Below are positions 17,317 through 26,227 of a stretch of DNA of 64,000 nt, piece by piece. The DNA is taken from positions 1 through 64,000 of the forward strand of contig NYTH01000003.1 in NCBI GenBank assembly GCA_002683405.1, read 5' to 3'. Positions within the stretch are counted from its first letter, which is position 1, and every line of letters begins with the position of its first letter. Source of the DNA: Salinisphaeraceae bacterium. Lineage in GTDB: Bacteria; Pseudomonadota; Gammaproteobacteria; Nevskiales; Salinisphaeraceae. The notes under the pieces were generated by a model. That model did not search any database. It was not told the origin of the DNA and saw nothing but the letters and a program-made list of their open reading frames with translations. Position numbers and translations under genes: made by a program.

Positions 17317-18636
17317 CTATCGATGAGCGGTGTCTGGGCGGCTGGCGAGCTTTCTATACAGCGAGCGAAGGCTCACGCCGGCGATGTCGGCCGCGCGGGT
17401 CTTGTCGCCGTCGCAATGCGCGAGCAGGCGCTGCAGGTAGCGGTGTTCCAGCGTGTCCAGGTCGGGCCAGTCTTCGCCTTCGGCTGTGATTGCCGGCGTG
17501 TCCGCGTCGCCAACCGCGCGGTGGATGATGCTGGCGTCGATGCTGGCGTCGTGGGCAAAGATCACGGCCCGCTCAAGAACATTTTTCAGCTCGCGGATAT
17601 TGCCCGGGAACGGCAGCGTGTTCAGCAGCGCGACTGCGGAGGCCGTCAGCGCCTGCGGCGCATCCGGGCTGAGCGTGGCCAGCAGCGATTCGGCCAGCAG
17701 CGCAACGTCGCCCGCGCGCTCGCGCAGCGGGGGCAGCGTGATGGGAAAGGCGTTGATGCGGTGAAACAGGTCTTCGCGAAATTCGCCGGTCTGAATCAGC
17801 GTCTTCAGGTTCTTGTGCGTGGCGCAAATCAGCCGGAAGTCGGCACGCCGCAGGTCGGTGCTGCCGACTGCCCGGTAGGTGCCGGTCTCCAGCAGACGCA
17901 GTAGCTTGACCTGCATGCTCAGGGGCACGTCGCCGATTTCGTCGAGAAACAGCGTGCCGCCGTCGGCCTCGGCCAGCAGACCGGGCTTATTCTGTATGGC
18001 GCCTGTAAAAGCACCTTTTACGTGGCCGAACAGCTCGCTCTCGAACAGGGTGTCGGTCAGGCCGGCGCACTCCACGGTAATCATGGCCGCCGCGCTGCGA
18101 GCGCTCGCGCCGTGGATGGCGGCCGCGGCCAGTTCCTTGCCCGTGCCGGATTCGCCCTGCAGCAACACGGTGGTGTCTCGGGCGGCGACCAGGGTGATCA
18201 TTTCCACCATGCGATTGAAGGCCGGACTGCGGCCGACCATGCGCCGGGCGCTGCCCTGGGCGCTGGCGAAATGTACTGGCCGCAGGATTTCGATGAAATG
18301 GTTCAGCTCGCCGTCGGCGTCGGGTAGCGGCAGCATCTCCACATCGACGTGCGCCCGCCCCTCGGGCGAATTGTGTACGTGCAGCACACGCTCGCGTGAC
18401 CGTGTCTGCAGACAGCCGGCCAGCGGGCAGCTCTCGCCCATCTGGTCACAGGGACGATCGTAGCCGTGCGAAATTCGGTAGCAACGCTCGCCCTCGTCGG
18501 GCCGCCCGAACCGGTCCAGATAGCGCCGGTTGCCGGCGAGGACCTCGTACTGTCGCGACAGCAGGATGGCAGGCGCGTCGATGCTTTCCAGAACGGCGTG
18601 CACGTCGACCTGTGCCGGTTGGGCTGTCTTGTTCAT
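17317..18636 (-). CDS. fisR: FisR-like sigma-54-dependent sulfane-sulfur regulator
   Basis: A 439-residue bacterial enhancer-binding protein. An N-terminal PAS-like sensor (about 1-120) is followed by an AAA+ domain with Walker A GESGTGKE and the sigma-54 contact loop GAFTGA, then a Fis-type helix-turn-helix ending in [15 protein letters not shown]. The sensor has cysteines at 52, 63, 70 and 75. FisR of Cupriavidus, which senses polysulfide and activates sqr/pdo, uses Cys53, Cys64 and Cys71, the same 11 and 7 spacing. The neighbours (persulfide dioxygenase downstream, sqr and cydAB divergent) fit exactly. It should activate the sigma-54 promoter at 18782. Confidence 0.92.
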   Translation of the reverse strand: MNKTAQPAQVDVHAVLESIDAPAILLSRQYEVLAGNRRYLDRFGRPDEGERCYRISHGYDRPCDQMGESCPLAGCLQTRSRERVLHVHNSPEGRAHVDVEMLPLPDADGELNHFIEILRPVHFASAQGSARRMVGRSPAFNRMVEMITLVAARDTTVLLQGESGTGKELAAAAIHGASARSAAAMITVECAGLTDTLFESELFGHVKGAFTGAIQNKPGLLAEADGGTLFLDEIGDVPLSMQVKLLRLLETGTYRAVGSTDLRRADFRLICATHKNLKTLIQTGEFREDLFHRINAFPITLPPLRERAGDVALLAESLLATLSPDAPQALTASAVALLNTLPFPGNIRELKNVLERAVIFAHDASIDASIIHRAVGDADTPAITAEGEDWPDLDTLEHRYLQRLLAHCDGDKTRAADIAGVSLRSLYRKLASRPDTAHR

Positions 18637-18640
18637 GGTT

Positions 18641-18676
18641 TGTCATTAACGGCAATTTATACTGCCAATTTTGACA
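18641..18676. promoter_or_regulatory. Inverted repeat, candidate upstream activator site
   Basis: A 36-bp imperfect palindrome with arms TGTCA-N5-GGCA (18641-18654) and TGCC-N5-TGACA (18663-18676), separated by 8 bases. Its centre is about 150 bp before the expected transcription start of the sigma-54 promoter, in the usual range for enhancer-binding protein sites, and it begins 5 bases before the fisR start codon. A second, weaker palindrome CCAGT-N12-ACTGG is at 18694-18715. FisR binding is inference. Confidence 0.5.
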
Positions 18677-18781
18677 TTTAATCAAAACCGTATCCAGTGG
18701 TTTGTCGTCAACTGGTGCGAATAACCCAGAAAAACACAATCAATACAGTGGGATAAAAAAATACGACGCGGGCTCTGAACT

Positions 18782-18797
18782 TGGCACTTTCGTTGCA
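18782..18797 (+). promoter_or_regulatory. Sigma-54 (RpoN) promoter for cydAB-sqr
   Basis: TGGCACTTTCGTTGCA matches the sigma-54 consensus TGGCAC-N5-TTGCW at every conserved base, with the -24 GG and -12 GC correctly spaced. Transcription should start about 18807, leaving a leader of some 43 bases before the cydA ATG at 18850. The divergent gene encodes a sigma-54 activator, so activator and promoter are paired. Confidence 0.9.
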
Positions 18798-18849
18798 AAT
18801 CATTCGGTCATTAGGTTATAGCCAATAGTGATTTAAGCTGCAGGCAGCT

Positions 18850-20196
18850 ATGGACGCCACGGTACTCGCCCGCATTCAGTTCGCCACGAACATCAGTTTT
18901 CACATCCTGTTCCCGGCCATCACCATTGGTCTGGCGTGGATTCTGCTGTTCTTCCGCCTGCGGTTTACCTTCACCGGCAACCGTGCCTGGGAGTACGCCT
19001 ACTTCTTCTGGGTGAAAGTCTTCGCGCTGACGTTTGCCCTGGGCGTGGTCAGCGGCATCACCATGAGTTTCCAGTTCGGAACCAACTGGCCGGGCTTCAT
19101 GGAAAAGGCCGGCAACGTGGCCGGTCCGTTGCTCGGCTATGAGGTGCTCAGCGCGTTCTTTCTGGAGGCCTCCTTCCTGGGCATCATGCTGTTCGGCAAA
19201 CATCGGGTGTCCAACCGGATCCATCTGGTCAGTACGTTCCTGGTGGCGTTTGGCACCACGCTGTCCGCCTTCTGGATTCTGGCACTCAATTCGTGGATGC
19301 AGACGCCGGACGGCACCCACATGGAGGCCGGCCGCGTGGTGGTGGACAACTGGTGGGCGGTAATCTTCAACCCGTCCTTTCCCTACCGCTTCCTTCACAT
19401 GCTGACCGCCTCGTTCCTGACGGCCGCTTTCCTCATTGCCGGCGTCAGCGCCTGGCGGGCCCGGCGCGGGGTCGATGGGCCCGGGACCTGGCAGGTCATG
19501 CGCACCGGTGTGTTTCTGGCGGCCATCCTGGCGCCGGCGCAGATATTCATCGGTGATCTGCACGGGTTGAACACGCTGGCGCACCAGCCGGCCAAGGTAG
19601 CCGCCATGGAGGCGGTGTGGGACACCGAACGCGGCGTACCCTTCACGTTGTTCGCCTGGCCGGACGAGGCGACCCGCAGCAACCGTATGGCGGTGGAGAT
19701 TCCCTATGCCGCCAGCCTGATTCTCAAGCACGACCCGCAGGGGGAAGTGCGCGGACTGAATGAATTCCGGGGCCAGCACCCTCCGGTAGCGATGGTGTTC
19801 TGGTCGTTCCGGGTCATGCTGGCCATGGGCGGGCTGATGCTGCTGGTGGCCTGGTGGGGCGCCTGGAGCCTGCGCGGCCAGCGGCGTGCCGGTCCGTCAC
19901 TGCTGCTGGCGCTATCCGCCATGACCTTTGCCGGCTGGGTCGCGGTGCTGGCGGGCTGGTATGTCACCGAAATCGGCCGCCAACCCTGGATCGTGTCTGG
20001 CCTGCTGCGGGTGGAGGACGTAGTGGCTGATCATGCCAGCGCTACCGTGGCCGGCACGCTGCTGGGCTACGGGCTGCTCTACGGCTTCCTGCTGGTCAGC
20101 TATATCGGCGCCCTGCGTCACATGGCCACCCGACCGGCAGCATCGCTGGCGCTGGGGCCGGCGCGTCTGGTGCCACAGGCCGGCAAACCGGCGTAG
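18850..20196 (+). CDS. cydA: Cytochrome bd-type quinol oxidase subunit I (CioA-like)
   Basis: A 448-residue membrane protein with the CydA signature. His18 in ARIQFATNISFHILFPA is the haem b595 axial ligand position, and the late GRQPW motif is present. The quinol loop is short, making the protein about 75 residues shorter than Escherichia coli CydA and similar to cyanide-insensitive CioA. It reduces oxygen with quinol, and bd oxidases resist sulfide inhibition. It is the first gene after the sigma-54 promoter and is followed by cydB after 13 bases. Placing a sulfide-tolerant oxidase under a sulfane-sulfur regulator makes physiological sense. Confidence 0.95.
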   Translation: MDATVLARIQFATNISFHILFPAITIGLAWILLFFRLRFTFTGNRAWEYAYFFWVKVFALTFALGVVSGITMSFQFGTNWPGFMEKAGNVAGPLLGYEVLSAFFLEASFLGIMLFGKHRVSNRIHLVSTFLVAFGTTLSAFWILALNSWMQTPDGTHMEAGRVVVDNWWAVIFNPSFPYRFLHMLTASFLTAAFLIAGVSAWRARRGVDGPGTWQVMRTGVFLAAILAPAQIFIGDLHGLNTLAHQPAKVAAMEAVWDTERGVPFTLFAWPDEATRSNRMAVEIPYAASLILKHDPQGEVRGLNEFRGQHPPVAMVFWSFRVMLAMGGLMLLVAWWGAWSLRGQRRAGPSLLLALSAMTFAGWVAVLAGWYVTEIGRQPWIVSGLLRVEDVVADHASATVAGTLLGYGLLYGFLLVSYIGALRHMATRPAASLALGPARLVPQAGKPA

Positions 20197-20209
20197 GGGC
20201 GTGTCGGTC

Positions 20210-21199
20210 ATGGAGTTCTGGCTTCCGATCATTTACATGGCCGCCATGGGGCTGGCCCTGCTGATCTACGTCATCCTCGACGGCTATGATCTGGGCGTAG
20301 GCATGTTGATTCCCCTGGCTGACGAGCGGGAAAAGGACGTGATGATTGCGTCCATCGGCCCTTTCTGGGACGCCAACGAAACCTGGATTGTGCTGGGCGT
20401 GGGGATTCTGCTCATCGCCTTCCCCACCGCGCACGGCATTGTGCTGAGCCACCTGTACCTGCCGGTGACCTTCATGCTCATGGGGCTGATCCTGCGCGGC
20501 GTGGCCTTCGACCTGCGGGTCAAGGCGGGCGATCATCGCCGGCGCTTGTGGAACAACGCCTTCTTCGCCGGTTCGCTGATTGCGTCCGTATCTCAGGGCT
20601 GGATGCTGGGCGCCTATATCACCGGACTAAGCACCACGGTGGCGGGTCTGCTGTTCCCGCTGCTCATCGCGCTGACGCTGCCGGCCCTGTATCTGCTGCT
20701 TGGCAGCGGCTGGCTCATCATGAAAACCGAAGGCGACCTTCAGGCGCGTAGCCTGGATTGGGCGCGGGCTGCGGTGTTGCCCATGGGGGTCGGCCTGCTC
20801 CTGGTGTCCGTGGCCACGCCGCTGGTCAGCCCGGCGATTGCCGGCAAGTGGTTCAGCCTGCCCAATTTCCTGTATCTGGCGCCTATTCCGCTGATCACGG
20901 CGGGCAGCTATCTGGCAATCCTGCGTGTTCTTGCCCGCGACCTGCGGCCAGGCCGGGCCGAATGGCATCTGTTCGGGCTGACGGTGTTGATTTGTGTCAC
21001 GGCGAGTCTCGGGCTGGCATACAGCCTGTTTCCGGACGTGATTATCGGCCGCATGACCATCTGGGAAGCGTCGGCCTCGGTTAACGCACTGCTGTTCACG
21101 CTGGTCGGTGTGGCGATGACGCTGCCCATGATCATCGGCTACACGGTGATCGTCTATCGAATCTTCCACGGCAAGGCCGGCGAGCTCAGATATGACTGA
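20210..21199 (+). CDS. cydB: Cytochrome bd-type quinol oxidase subunit II (CioB-like)
   Basis: A 329-residue polytopic protein beginning MEFWLPIIYMAAMGLALLIY with the CydB motif DGYDLGVGML and GPFWDANETWIV. It is the structural partner of CydA in the bd oxidase. The ATG at 20210 is chosen because it starts the first helix; longer in-frame extensions upstream would run into cydA. It follows cydA by 13 bases and is followed by sqr after 154 bases, probably one transcript. No convincing small CydX or DUF2474-type subunit gene is visible, although a 28-codon frame without a membrane segment overlaps its stop. Confidence 0.95.
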   Translation: MEFWLPIIYMAAMGLALLIYVILDGYDLGVGMLIPLADEREKDVMIASIGPFWDANETWIVLGVGILLIAFPTAHGIVLSHLYLPVTFMLMGLILRGVAFDLRVKAGDHRRRLWNNAFFAGSLIASVSQGWMLGAYITGLSTTVAGLLFPLLIALTLPALYLLLGSGWLIMKTEGDLQARSLDWARAAVLPMGVGLLLVSVATPLVSPAIAGKWFSLPNFLYLAPIPLITAGSYLAILRVLARDLRPGRAEWHLFGLTVLICVTASLGLAYSLFPDVIIGRMTIWEASASVNALLFTLVGVAMTLPMIIGYTVIVYRIFHGKAGELRYD

Positions 21200-21353
21200 G
21201 CCCGTCGCATTGGCCGGCGCGACCCAGCCGAAGGCGTCGCCGACGCTGCTCGGGCGGTTCGCGCCGATCTGCGGCTGACGCAGGTTCCGGGCGCGCAACA
21301 CGCGCCGAACCGGCCCCGGGCCGGATCACTTGAAGCAAGGAGAGGTAACACAG

Positions 21354-22598
21354 ATGTCCTCGAAGAATCAGACGACCCATCGCCACAGCATTGTGGTTGT
21401 CGGAGCCGGCACGGCCGGCATACCGGTCGCCGCGGCGCTGCTGCGCAAAAGGCCGGATCTGGATGTGGCCATTATCGAACCCGATGAACATCACGACTAT
21501 CAACCGGGCTGGACACTCGTGGGTGGCGGCGACATGCCTGCCGAGTCCACGCGATCGAGTACGGCGAAGCATCTGCCGAAGGGGGCGAAATGGATCAGGG
21601 ATGCCGTGAGCGGCTTCACGCCGGACAGCAACCAACTTTCGCTCGCCTCCGGCGGCACCGTGGGCTACGACTACCTGGTCGTGACCGCCGGTCTGCAGCT
21701 CGACTGGGACGGTATCGACGGGCTGACCGATACGCTTGGCCGAAACGGCGTGACCTCCAACTATCGCTATGACCTGGCGCCTTATACCGACCAACTCGCG
21801 CGGGATTTCCGCGGCGGCCACGCCATGTTCACGCAGCCGCCCATGCCCATCAAATGTGCCGGTGCGCCGCAGAAGGCCCTTTATCTTTCGGCGGATACCT
21901 TCCGCAGAAACGGGGTGGCGGCAAAAGTCTCGTTCTTCAATCAGGGCGGGGCGATGTTCGGCGTGCCCGCCTACGCAAAAGCGCTGGACAAGGTCATGGC
22001 CAGCTACAACGCCGAGCCGCGTTTCAAGCACAACCTTGTCGGCGTGGACGGGAAGCAACAGACGGCCACCTTCGCGACTGACCAGGGCGAGGTTACCGAG
22101 CATTTCGACATGCTCCACGTCACACCGCCCCAGTCGGCGCCGGATTTCATCAAGTCCAGCCCGCTGGCCGGTGATGCCGGCTGGGTCAGCGTGGACAAGA
22201 ACAGCCTGCGCCACACGCGCTATGCCAACGTCTGGGCGCTGGGCGACTGCACCGATACCCCCAACGCCAAGACCATGGCGGCCGTGCGGCGTCAGTTTCC
22301 CGTTGTCGTGGCCGGCCTGCTGGCGGAACTCGGCGGCGCTTCGACTGACCAACGCTACGACGGCTACGGCGCCTGCCCGCTTACGGTCGAGCACGGCAAG
22401 GTGCTCATGGCCGAATTTCGCTATGGCGGCGAAGTGACATCGAGCTTCCCGGTCGACCCGCGGGTCCCGCGTCGCAGCTACTGGGCCATGAAACGCTATT
22501 TCTTTCCCTGGCTGTACTGGCACGTCATGCTCAAGGGCCGGGACTGGCACTGGCCCGAGCCGAAACTTCAGCCGGCGCTGACCGCGCAGCAGGGCTGA
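21354..22598 (+). CDS. sqr: Sulfide:quinone oxidoreductase
   Basis: A 414-residue flavoprotein of the SQR family. The N-terminal VVVGAGTAGIPVAAALL binds FAD; PDEHHDYQPGWTLVGGG is the family motif after the second strand. Catalytic-type cysteines occur in IKCAGAPQKALYL and GDCTDTPNAKT. It oxidises sulfide to sulfane sulfur, delivering electrons to quinone, and the sulfane sulfur is then handled by persulfide dioxygenase. The start ATG at 21354 has AAGGAGAGG 8-9 bases upstream; another ATG at 21330 lies before this ribosome site. Position behind sigma-54-driven cydAB lets SQR feed quinol to the bd oxidase. Confidence 0.93.
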   Translation: MSSKNQTTHRHSIVVVGAGTAGIPVAAALLRKRPDLDVAIIEPDEHHDYQPGWTLVGGGDMPAESTRSSTAKHLPKGAKWIRDAVSGFTPDSNQLSLASGGTVGYDYLVVTAGLQLDWDGIDGLTDTLGRNGVTSNYRYDLAPYTDQLARDFRGGHAMFTQPPMPIKCAGAPQKALYLSADTFRRNGVAAKVSFFNQGGAMFGVPAYAKALDKVMASYNAEPRFKHNLVGVDGKQQTATFATDQGEVTEHFDMLHVTPPQSAPDFIKSSPLAGDAGWVSVDKNSLRHTRYANVWALGDCTDTPNAKTMAAVRRQFPVVVAGLLAELGGASTDQRYDGYGACPLTVEHGKVLMAEFRYGGEVTSSFPVDPRVPRRSYWAMKRYFFPWLYWHVMLKGRDWHWPEPKLQPALTAQQG

Positions 22599-22794
22599 CG
22601 CCGTACTGCGCCAGCTGCGGGCATGGCTCGCGGCCGGATCATGGGGCTCCGTTATTCACCCGGCCCTGAAGGACTGCAAGCATGCCTGTGTTGAATCGCC
22701 CGTCGCGCCAGCATCCTGTCTGTCAGAGGTGCCAACCGGGCCGGACTGACTGGCCGATACGGCGCTGCGGGAGCGGCCGCGCCATGCCCGGCGC

Positions 22795-23652
22795 ATGAAG
22801 CCGACGGGTCTGGAAGTCCTGCTGCCGTGGGAGCCGTTGTGGCCGCTCATCGCCGTGTTTGCGGGCGTGCTGCTCGTCTATCTGCGCGGGTTGTGGCGGC
22901 GTCGCCGGCCGGGGGACCTGCCCGGCGCGGCGGCGTTTCTGACGGGGCTGGCGGGGATGTATGTGGTCATGCAGACGCGGTTCGATTATTACGCCCAGTA
23001 CATGTTCTTCGTGCACCGGTTTCAGCACCTGGTGCTGCATCATGCCGGCCCGTTTCTCGTGGCGCTGAGCATGCCGTCCGCGGTGCTGGCGGCCGGCGCG
23101 CCGAATGCATTGAAAAAAGTCTGCCGCCGGGTCGCGGCTCTGGCGGTGTTCCGCTGGGGCTATCGCCTGCTGCAGCAGCCCGTGATCGCAGGGCTGCTGT
23201 TTGTGGGGCTGATCTATTTCTGGCTGCTGCCCGCCGTGCATTTCGATGCCATGCTCAGCGCGCGCAATTACTGGATCATGAATCTGAGCATGGCGGCGGA
23301 TGGCCTGCTGTTCTGGTGGTTCATGTTCGATCCGCGGCCGCCCGGCGCCACGCCCGTCACGCGCAGCGTGGGCCTGCGTATTCTGGTGCTCTGGGCCGTC
23401 ATGCCGCCGCAGATTGCGCTGGGCGCATGGATCGCGCTGTCGGATGAGGTCATTTTCGACGTGTACGCCGTCTGTGGCCGGGCCTGGCCGCTGTCGCCGA
23501 TTGTCGATCAGCAGATCGGCGGTCTGATTACCTGGATACCGGCCGCGATGATGAGCGTGCTGGCCACGCTGGTGCTGCTGCGCCTGTATTTCCGGCAGGC
23601 GCGCGGCCAGGCATCCGGGTCGCCACGAACCACAACCAAGGTTACGGGATGA
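22795..23652 (+). CDS. ctaG: CtaG-type cytochrome c oxidase assembly protein (caa3 family)
   Basis: A 285-residue membrane protein of the Caa3_CtaG family with about seven hydrophobic segments and the motif FFVHRFQHLVLHHAGP. Members assist copper delivery or assembly of caa3-type oxidases. It is 196 bases after sqr and overlaps the Sco gene by 4 bases. No haem-copper oxidase subunit genes occur in the window, so its target is elsewhere in the genome. Whether it is read from the sigma-54 transcript is uncertain. The ATG at 22795 gives a short cytoplasmic lead before the first helix. Confidence 0.87.
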   Translation: MKPTGLEVLLPWEPLWPLIAVFAGVLLVYLRGLWRRRRPGDLPGAAAFLTGLAGMYVVMQTRFDYYAQYMFFVHRFQHLVLHHAGPFLVALSMPSAVLAAGAPNALKKVCRRVAALAVFRWGYRLLQQPVIAGLLFVGLIYFWLLPAVHFDAMLSARNYWIMNLSMAADGLLFWWFMFDPRPPGATPVTRSVGLRILVLWAVMPPQIALGAWIALSDEVIFDVYAVCGRAWPLSPIVDQQIGGLITWIPAAMMSVLATLVLLRLYFRQARGQASGSPRTTTKVTG

Positions 23653-24230
23653 AATATCAACACGGACCGCTGGCCGCGCTGTTCTGCGCACTCGTGCTGG
23701 CTGCCTGCAGCGGGCCGGCGGAACTGAACGGCCACGACATCACCGGCGTCATGCCGGCACTGCAGTACGAGCTGATCAATGAGCAGGATCGAACGGTCGA
23801 GGCGGGGGCCCATGCCGGCACGATCCGCCTGATGTTCTTCGGCTACACGCATTGTCCGGATATCTGCCCCATTACGCTCGGGCGGATCAAGGCTGCGCTG
23901 TCCGCGTTCCCACCGGAGGAGCGCAGCGCCTTTCGCGTGCTGTTTGTGAGCGTGGATCCGCAGCGCGACACGCCCGAGCGGCTGCGCGAGTACACCGCGT
24001 ATTTCGGAGAGCAGGTGATCGGAATGACGGGCAGCCAGGCGCAGCTGCAGGCGCTGAGCAGGCGCTACCGCGTGACCTACGGCTACGGCGAAAAGAACGA
24101 ATCAGGCTTCTACGAGGTCTCCCACAGCGGCGGCGTCTTCGTGTTTGACCGCGAAGGCCGGGCCCGGCTGCTGTTCAACCAGAGCATCGGCCCGCAGGCC
24201 ATGGCCCACGACCTGCGGACCCTGCTGTAG
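23649..24230 (+). CDS. SCO1/SenC family copper chaperone lipoprotein
   Basis: A 193-residue protein with a lipoprotein signal (lipobox LAAC, Cys20) and a thioredoxin-like Sco domain. The copper motif is THCPDICPIT (Cys69, Cys73) with the distal histidine in YEVSHSGG. Sco proteins deliver copper to the CuA site of cytochrome oxidase or act as thiol-disulfide reductants. It overlaps ctaG by 4 bases (ATGA), so the pair forms a copper-insertion unit. Its stop is 12 bases from the stop of the convergent porin gene. Confidence 0.92.
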   Translation: MKYQHGPLAALFCALVLAACSGPAELNGHDITGVMPALQYELINEQDRTVEAGAHAGTIRLMFFGYTHCPDICPITLGRIKAALSAFPPEERSAFRVLFVSVDPQRDTPERLREYTAYFGEQVIGMTGSQAQLQALSRRYRVTYGYGEKNESGFYEVSHSGGVFVFDREGRARLLFNQSIGPQAMAHDLRTLL

Positions 24231-24242
24231 CGCCAGGCTGCG

Positions 24243-25760
24243 TCAGAAGAAAAACTGGGCGGAGGACTGCAGCCGCGAGGCCTTGCCCGAGTCACCGTTG
24301 CGGTTCTCGCGCCGGCCGTAGAGGTATTCCACGCCCAGATTGACCTGCGGCAGCGGGCTGAATATGAGGTTAACCGCGCTGTAGATGCTGCTGTCGAAGG
24401 TGGCCGGGCCCTGAAACTCTTCGCTGTCCAGATTCACATAGCTGCCGATGAAGCTGGAGCGCAGCCGCCCCGTCCACCAGTGTTCGTAGGCCAGATAGCC
24501 GCCCCAGGCCTGCAGGGTTTCCAGCCGGTCGTTCTGGCTATCGATTACGGCGTCCGCGCCGCTGCCGGCAATATCCAGCAGATAGCGGCCGATCCCGTCG
24601 CCGTAGTTGACCTGGAACATGAGGCTGTCGTTCACGCCCAGCGCCGGCAGCTTGATCTGGCCGCTCAGATTGACGCCATAGGCAAAGGTGTCCTCGGCGA
24701 AGCCGGCATCGTTGTTCACGCCAATCTGGCGCAGCAGCAGGCCCGACTGCAGGTGACCCCAGCCGCTGACATAGCGGCCGCGCAGGACGGCGTCGGGGTA
24801 TTCGTCCAGATTGATCGGGTTGCCTTCGCCGGTGGTGCGGTCGCCGTCCGTGTCGAACACGTCGCCTTCCGGGTTTTCCAGCGCCACAGCCAGGCTCCAG
24901 CGATCCGAGAACGTCTGCGTCCAGCGCACCTGCCCCTGGCGAATGAATGACTGGCCGCCCGGTCCGGAGAAATCCAGCGTGGCGGGCAGCGCGGCCGGGT
25001 CCATGAAGGTGCTCCAGGTCTGCCCGACCAGTAGCGGCCCGAGTTCGCCGTAGGCGTGGCGCAGGCGGAACTCGTTGGAGTTGGACACCCGCTGGTTGCC
25101 GCCGCCGCCAAAGAAATCGCCCTCCACGAAGGCGTGGAAGGGGCCGAACGGTGTCTCGGGCCGGCGCACGTCGATGTTCACGCGCGACTGTCGCGCCAGA
25201 AAGCGGCTGCGCCCATCGCGGTCCTCGCTGGGGCCGTTCACCGGAATGAGGCTGGGGACAAAAGTATCTTCGTCGCCGGCGTTGTCGAAATCGTGGATGA
25301 AGTCAGCCTTGGCGTAGCCGCCGATATCGAAGGACAGCTGCGTGCCCGGCAGCATCATTGCGCCGCGCTTTTCCTTGTCGTCGTCCTTCATCAGCGTACC
25401 CAGCGGCACGGCCGCGCCCGTGGCCTTCGGGTCCTTGACGACTGCCTGCGTGGTCGGCGAGTCATCCGTTTCCGGTGCTTCCGGCCGGGCAGTCACGGCC
25501 TCCTGCTGCTCAAGATTGTCCAGCCTTCGCTGCTGCGCCTGGATTTCCCGGCGCTGGCGTTCCAGTTCCTCCTGCTGGCGCTCGAGCAGTTCCTGCTGGC
25601 GTTCCAGCCGGTCGCGCAGCTCGTCGAACTGCTGTGGCTGGACGGATTCGCTGTCAGCGTCCAGTCCGCGGGATTTCAGGGTTTCCGCCATGGCGGGGAG
25701 GCTGGCCGTCAGCGGCAGCACCACGGCGAGTGCGATGAGTCGCGCTTGCTTTGCGGGCAT
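24243..25760 (-). CDS. DcaP-like outer membrane porin with N-terminal coiled coil
   Basis: A 505-residue exported protein. The signal peptide ends at about residue 24 (SLPAMA). Residues about 40-80 form a heptad-rich, Glu/Gln/Arg coiled coil (RLERQQELLERQQEELERQ and onwards), then a linker and a long beta-barrel ending in FFF, the C-terminal aromatic typical of outer membrane proteins. The layout matches DcaP-like trimeric porins of Acinetobacter and relatives, which take up dicarboxylates or other small organics. The start at 25760 is set by the signal peptide; the open frame continues 270 bases upstream without coding character. Confidence 0.88.
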   Translation of the reverse strand: MPAKQARLIALAVVLPLTASLPAMAETLKSRGLDADSESVQPQQFDELRDRLERQQELLERQQEELERQRREIQAQQRRLDNLEQQEAVTARPEAPETDDSPTTQAVVKDPKATGAAVPLGTLMKDDDKEKRGAMMLPGTQLSFDIGGYAKADFIHDFDNAGDEDTFVPSLIPVNGPSEDRDGRSRFLARQSRVNIDVRRPETPFGPFHAFVEGDFFGGGGNQRVSNSNEFRLRHAYGELGPLLVGQTWSTFMDPAALPATLDFSGPGGQSFIRQGQVRWTQTFSDRWSLAVALENPEGDVFDTDGDRTTGEGNPINLDEYPDAVLRGRYVSGWGHLQSGLLLRQIGVNNDAGFAEDTFAYGVNLSGQIKLPALGVNDSLMFQVNYGDGIGRYLLDIAGSGADAVIDSQNDRLETLQAWGGYLAYEHWWTGRLRSSFIGSYVNLDSEEFQGPATFDSSIYSAVNLIFSPLPQVNLGVEYLYGRRENRNGDSGKASRLQSSAQFFF

Positions 25761-25982
25761 GGGCTTCAACTGGCTGTCGTGAATGTCAGCGCCTTGAAGC
25801 CCGCGTCGGGCCGTTGACCTGCGGCGATCATCGATGGACGTCCCGCGCCTGGCGCCTGCTCCGGCTGCACGACCTGCGCGCTGACCGGCGCCCGCACCTG
25901 GCGGGCAACGGTTCAACCGGATTTCGTGCCGAAAGGGTAGCATCCATACCGCGATCGGGGCTCGTCCGGCCAGCCCGGACTG

Positions 25983-26090
25983 GAGCCCATGGGTGGTTCT
26001 AACAACCTGCGGCCTGGGCCGTGAACGCAAGGCTGGCGGGGGTGGCCGGCTCGTTAACCTGAAAAGAGTGGTGGGCCCGGTACCTCTCGA
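25983..26090. repeat. Left copy of island-flanking direct repeat (att-like)
   Basis: This roughly 108-base stretch is a diverged copy of the sequence around the 3' end of the tRNA-Met at 35473-35580. It includes GAAAAGAGTGGTGGGCCCGG (26061-26080), of which all but the first few bases correspond to the tRNA 3' terminus with CCA, plus a diverged T-arm. It lies 9.5 kb from the intact tRNA, across the restriction-modification operon, as expected for an attachment-site duplication. Confidence 0.75.
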
Positions 26091-26227
26091 ATAGCAATAT
26101 TATCTAGCAGATACTTATCGCTTTTATGATTTGTAATCGGAAAATGCCATTTCAATACAGCCTGTTGCGTCGTTTTTGCTTCGGGCTCAATTGGTCTTTT
26201 CCCATCCGCGGTAGTGCCTAAGCTTCG
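26054..26227 (-). other. Open 57-codon frame without start, possible gene remnant
   Basis: Between a TAG at 26228-26230 and a TAA at 26054-26056 the minus strand is open for 57 codons in AT-rich DNA, with no ATG. The reading includes TTQQAVLKWHFPITNHKSD and KYLLDNIAIREVPGPP, and its last ten or so codons run into the att-like repeat. It could be the 3' end of a gene lost from the island, or chance. I recognise no family. Confidence 0.25.

Noticed and set aside
21192-21278. 28-codon frame overlapping the cydB stop, considered as a CydX or DUF2474-type small oxidase subunit
   Set aside because: The peptide (MTEPVALAGATQPK onwards) has no membrane helix, so it does not fit any known small subunit.
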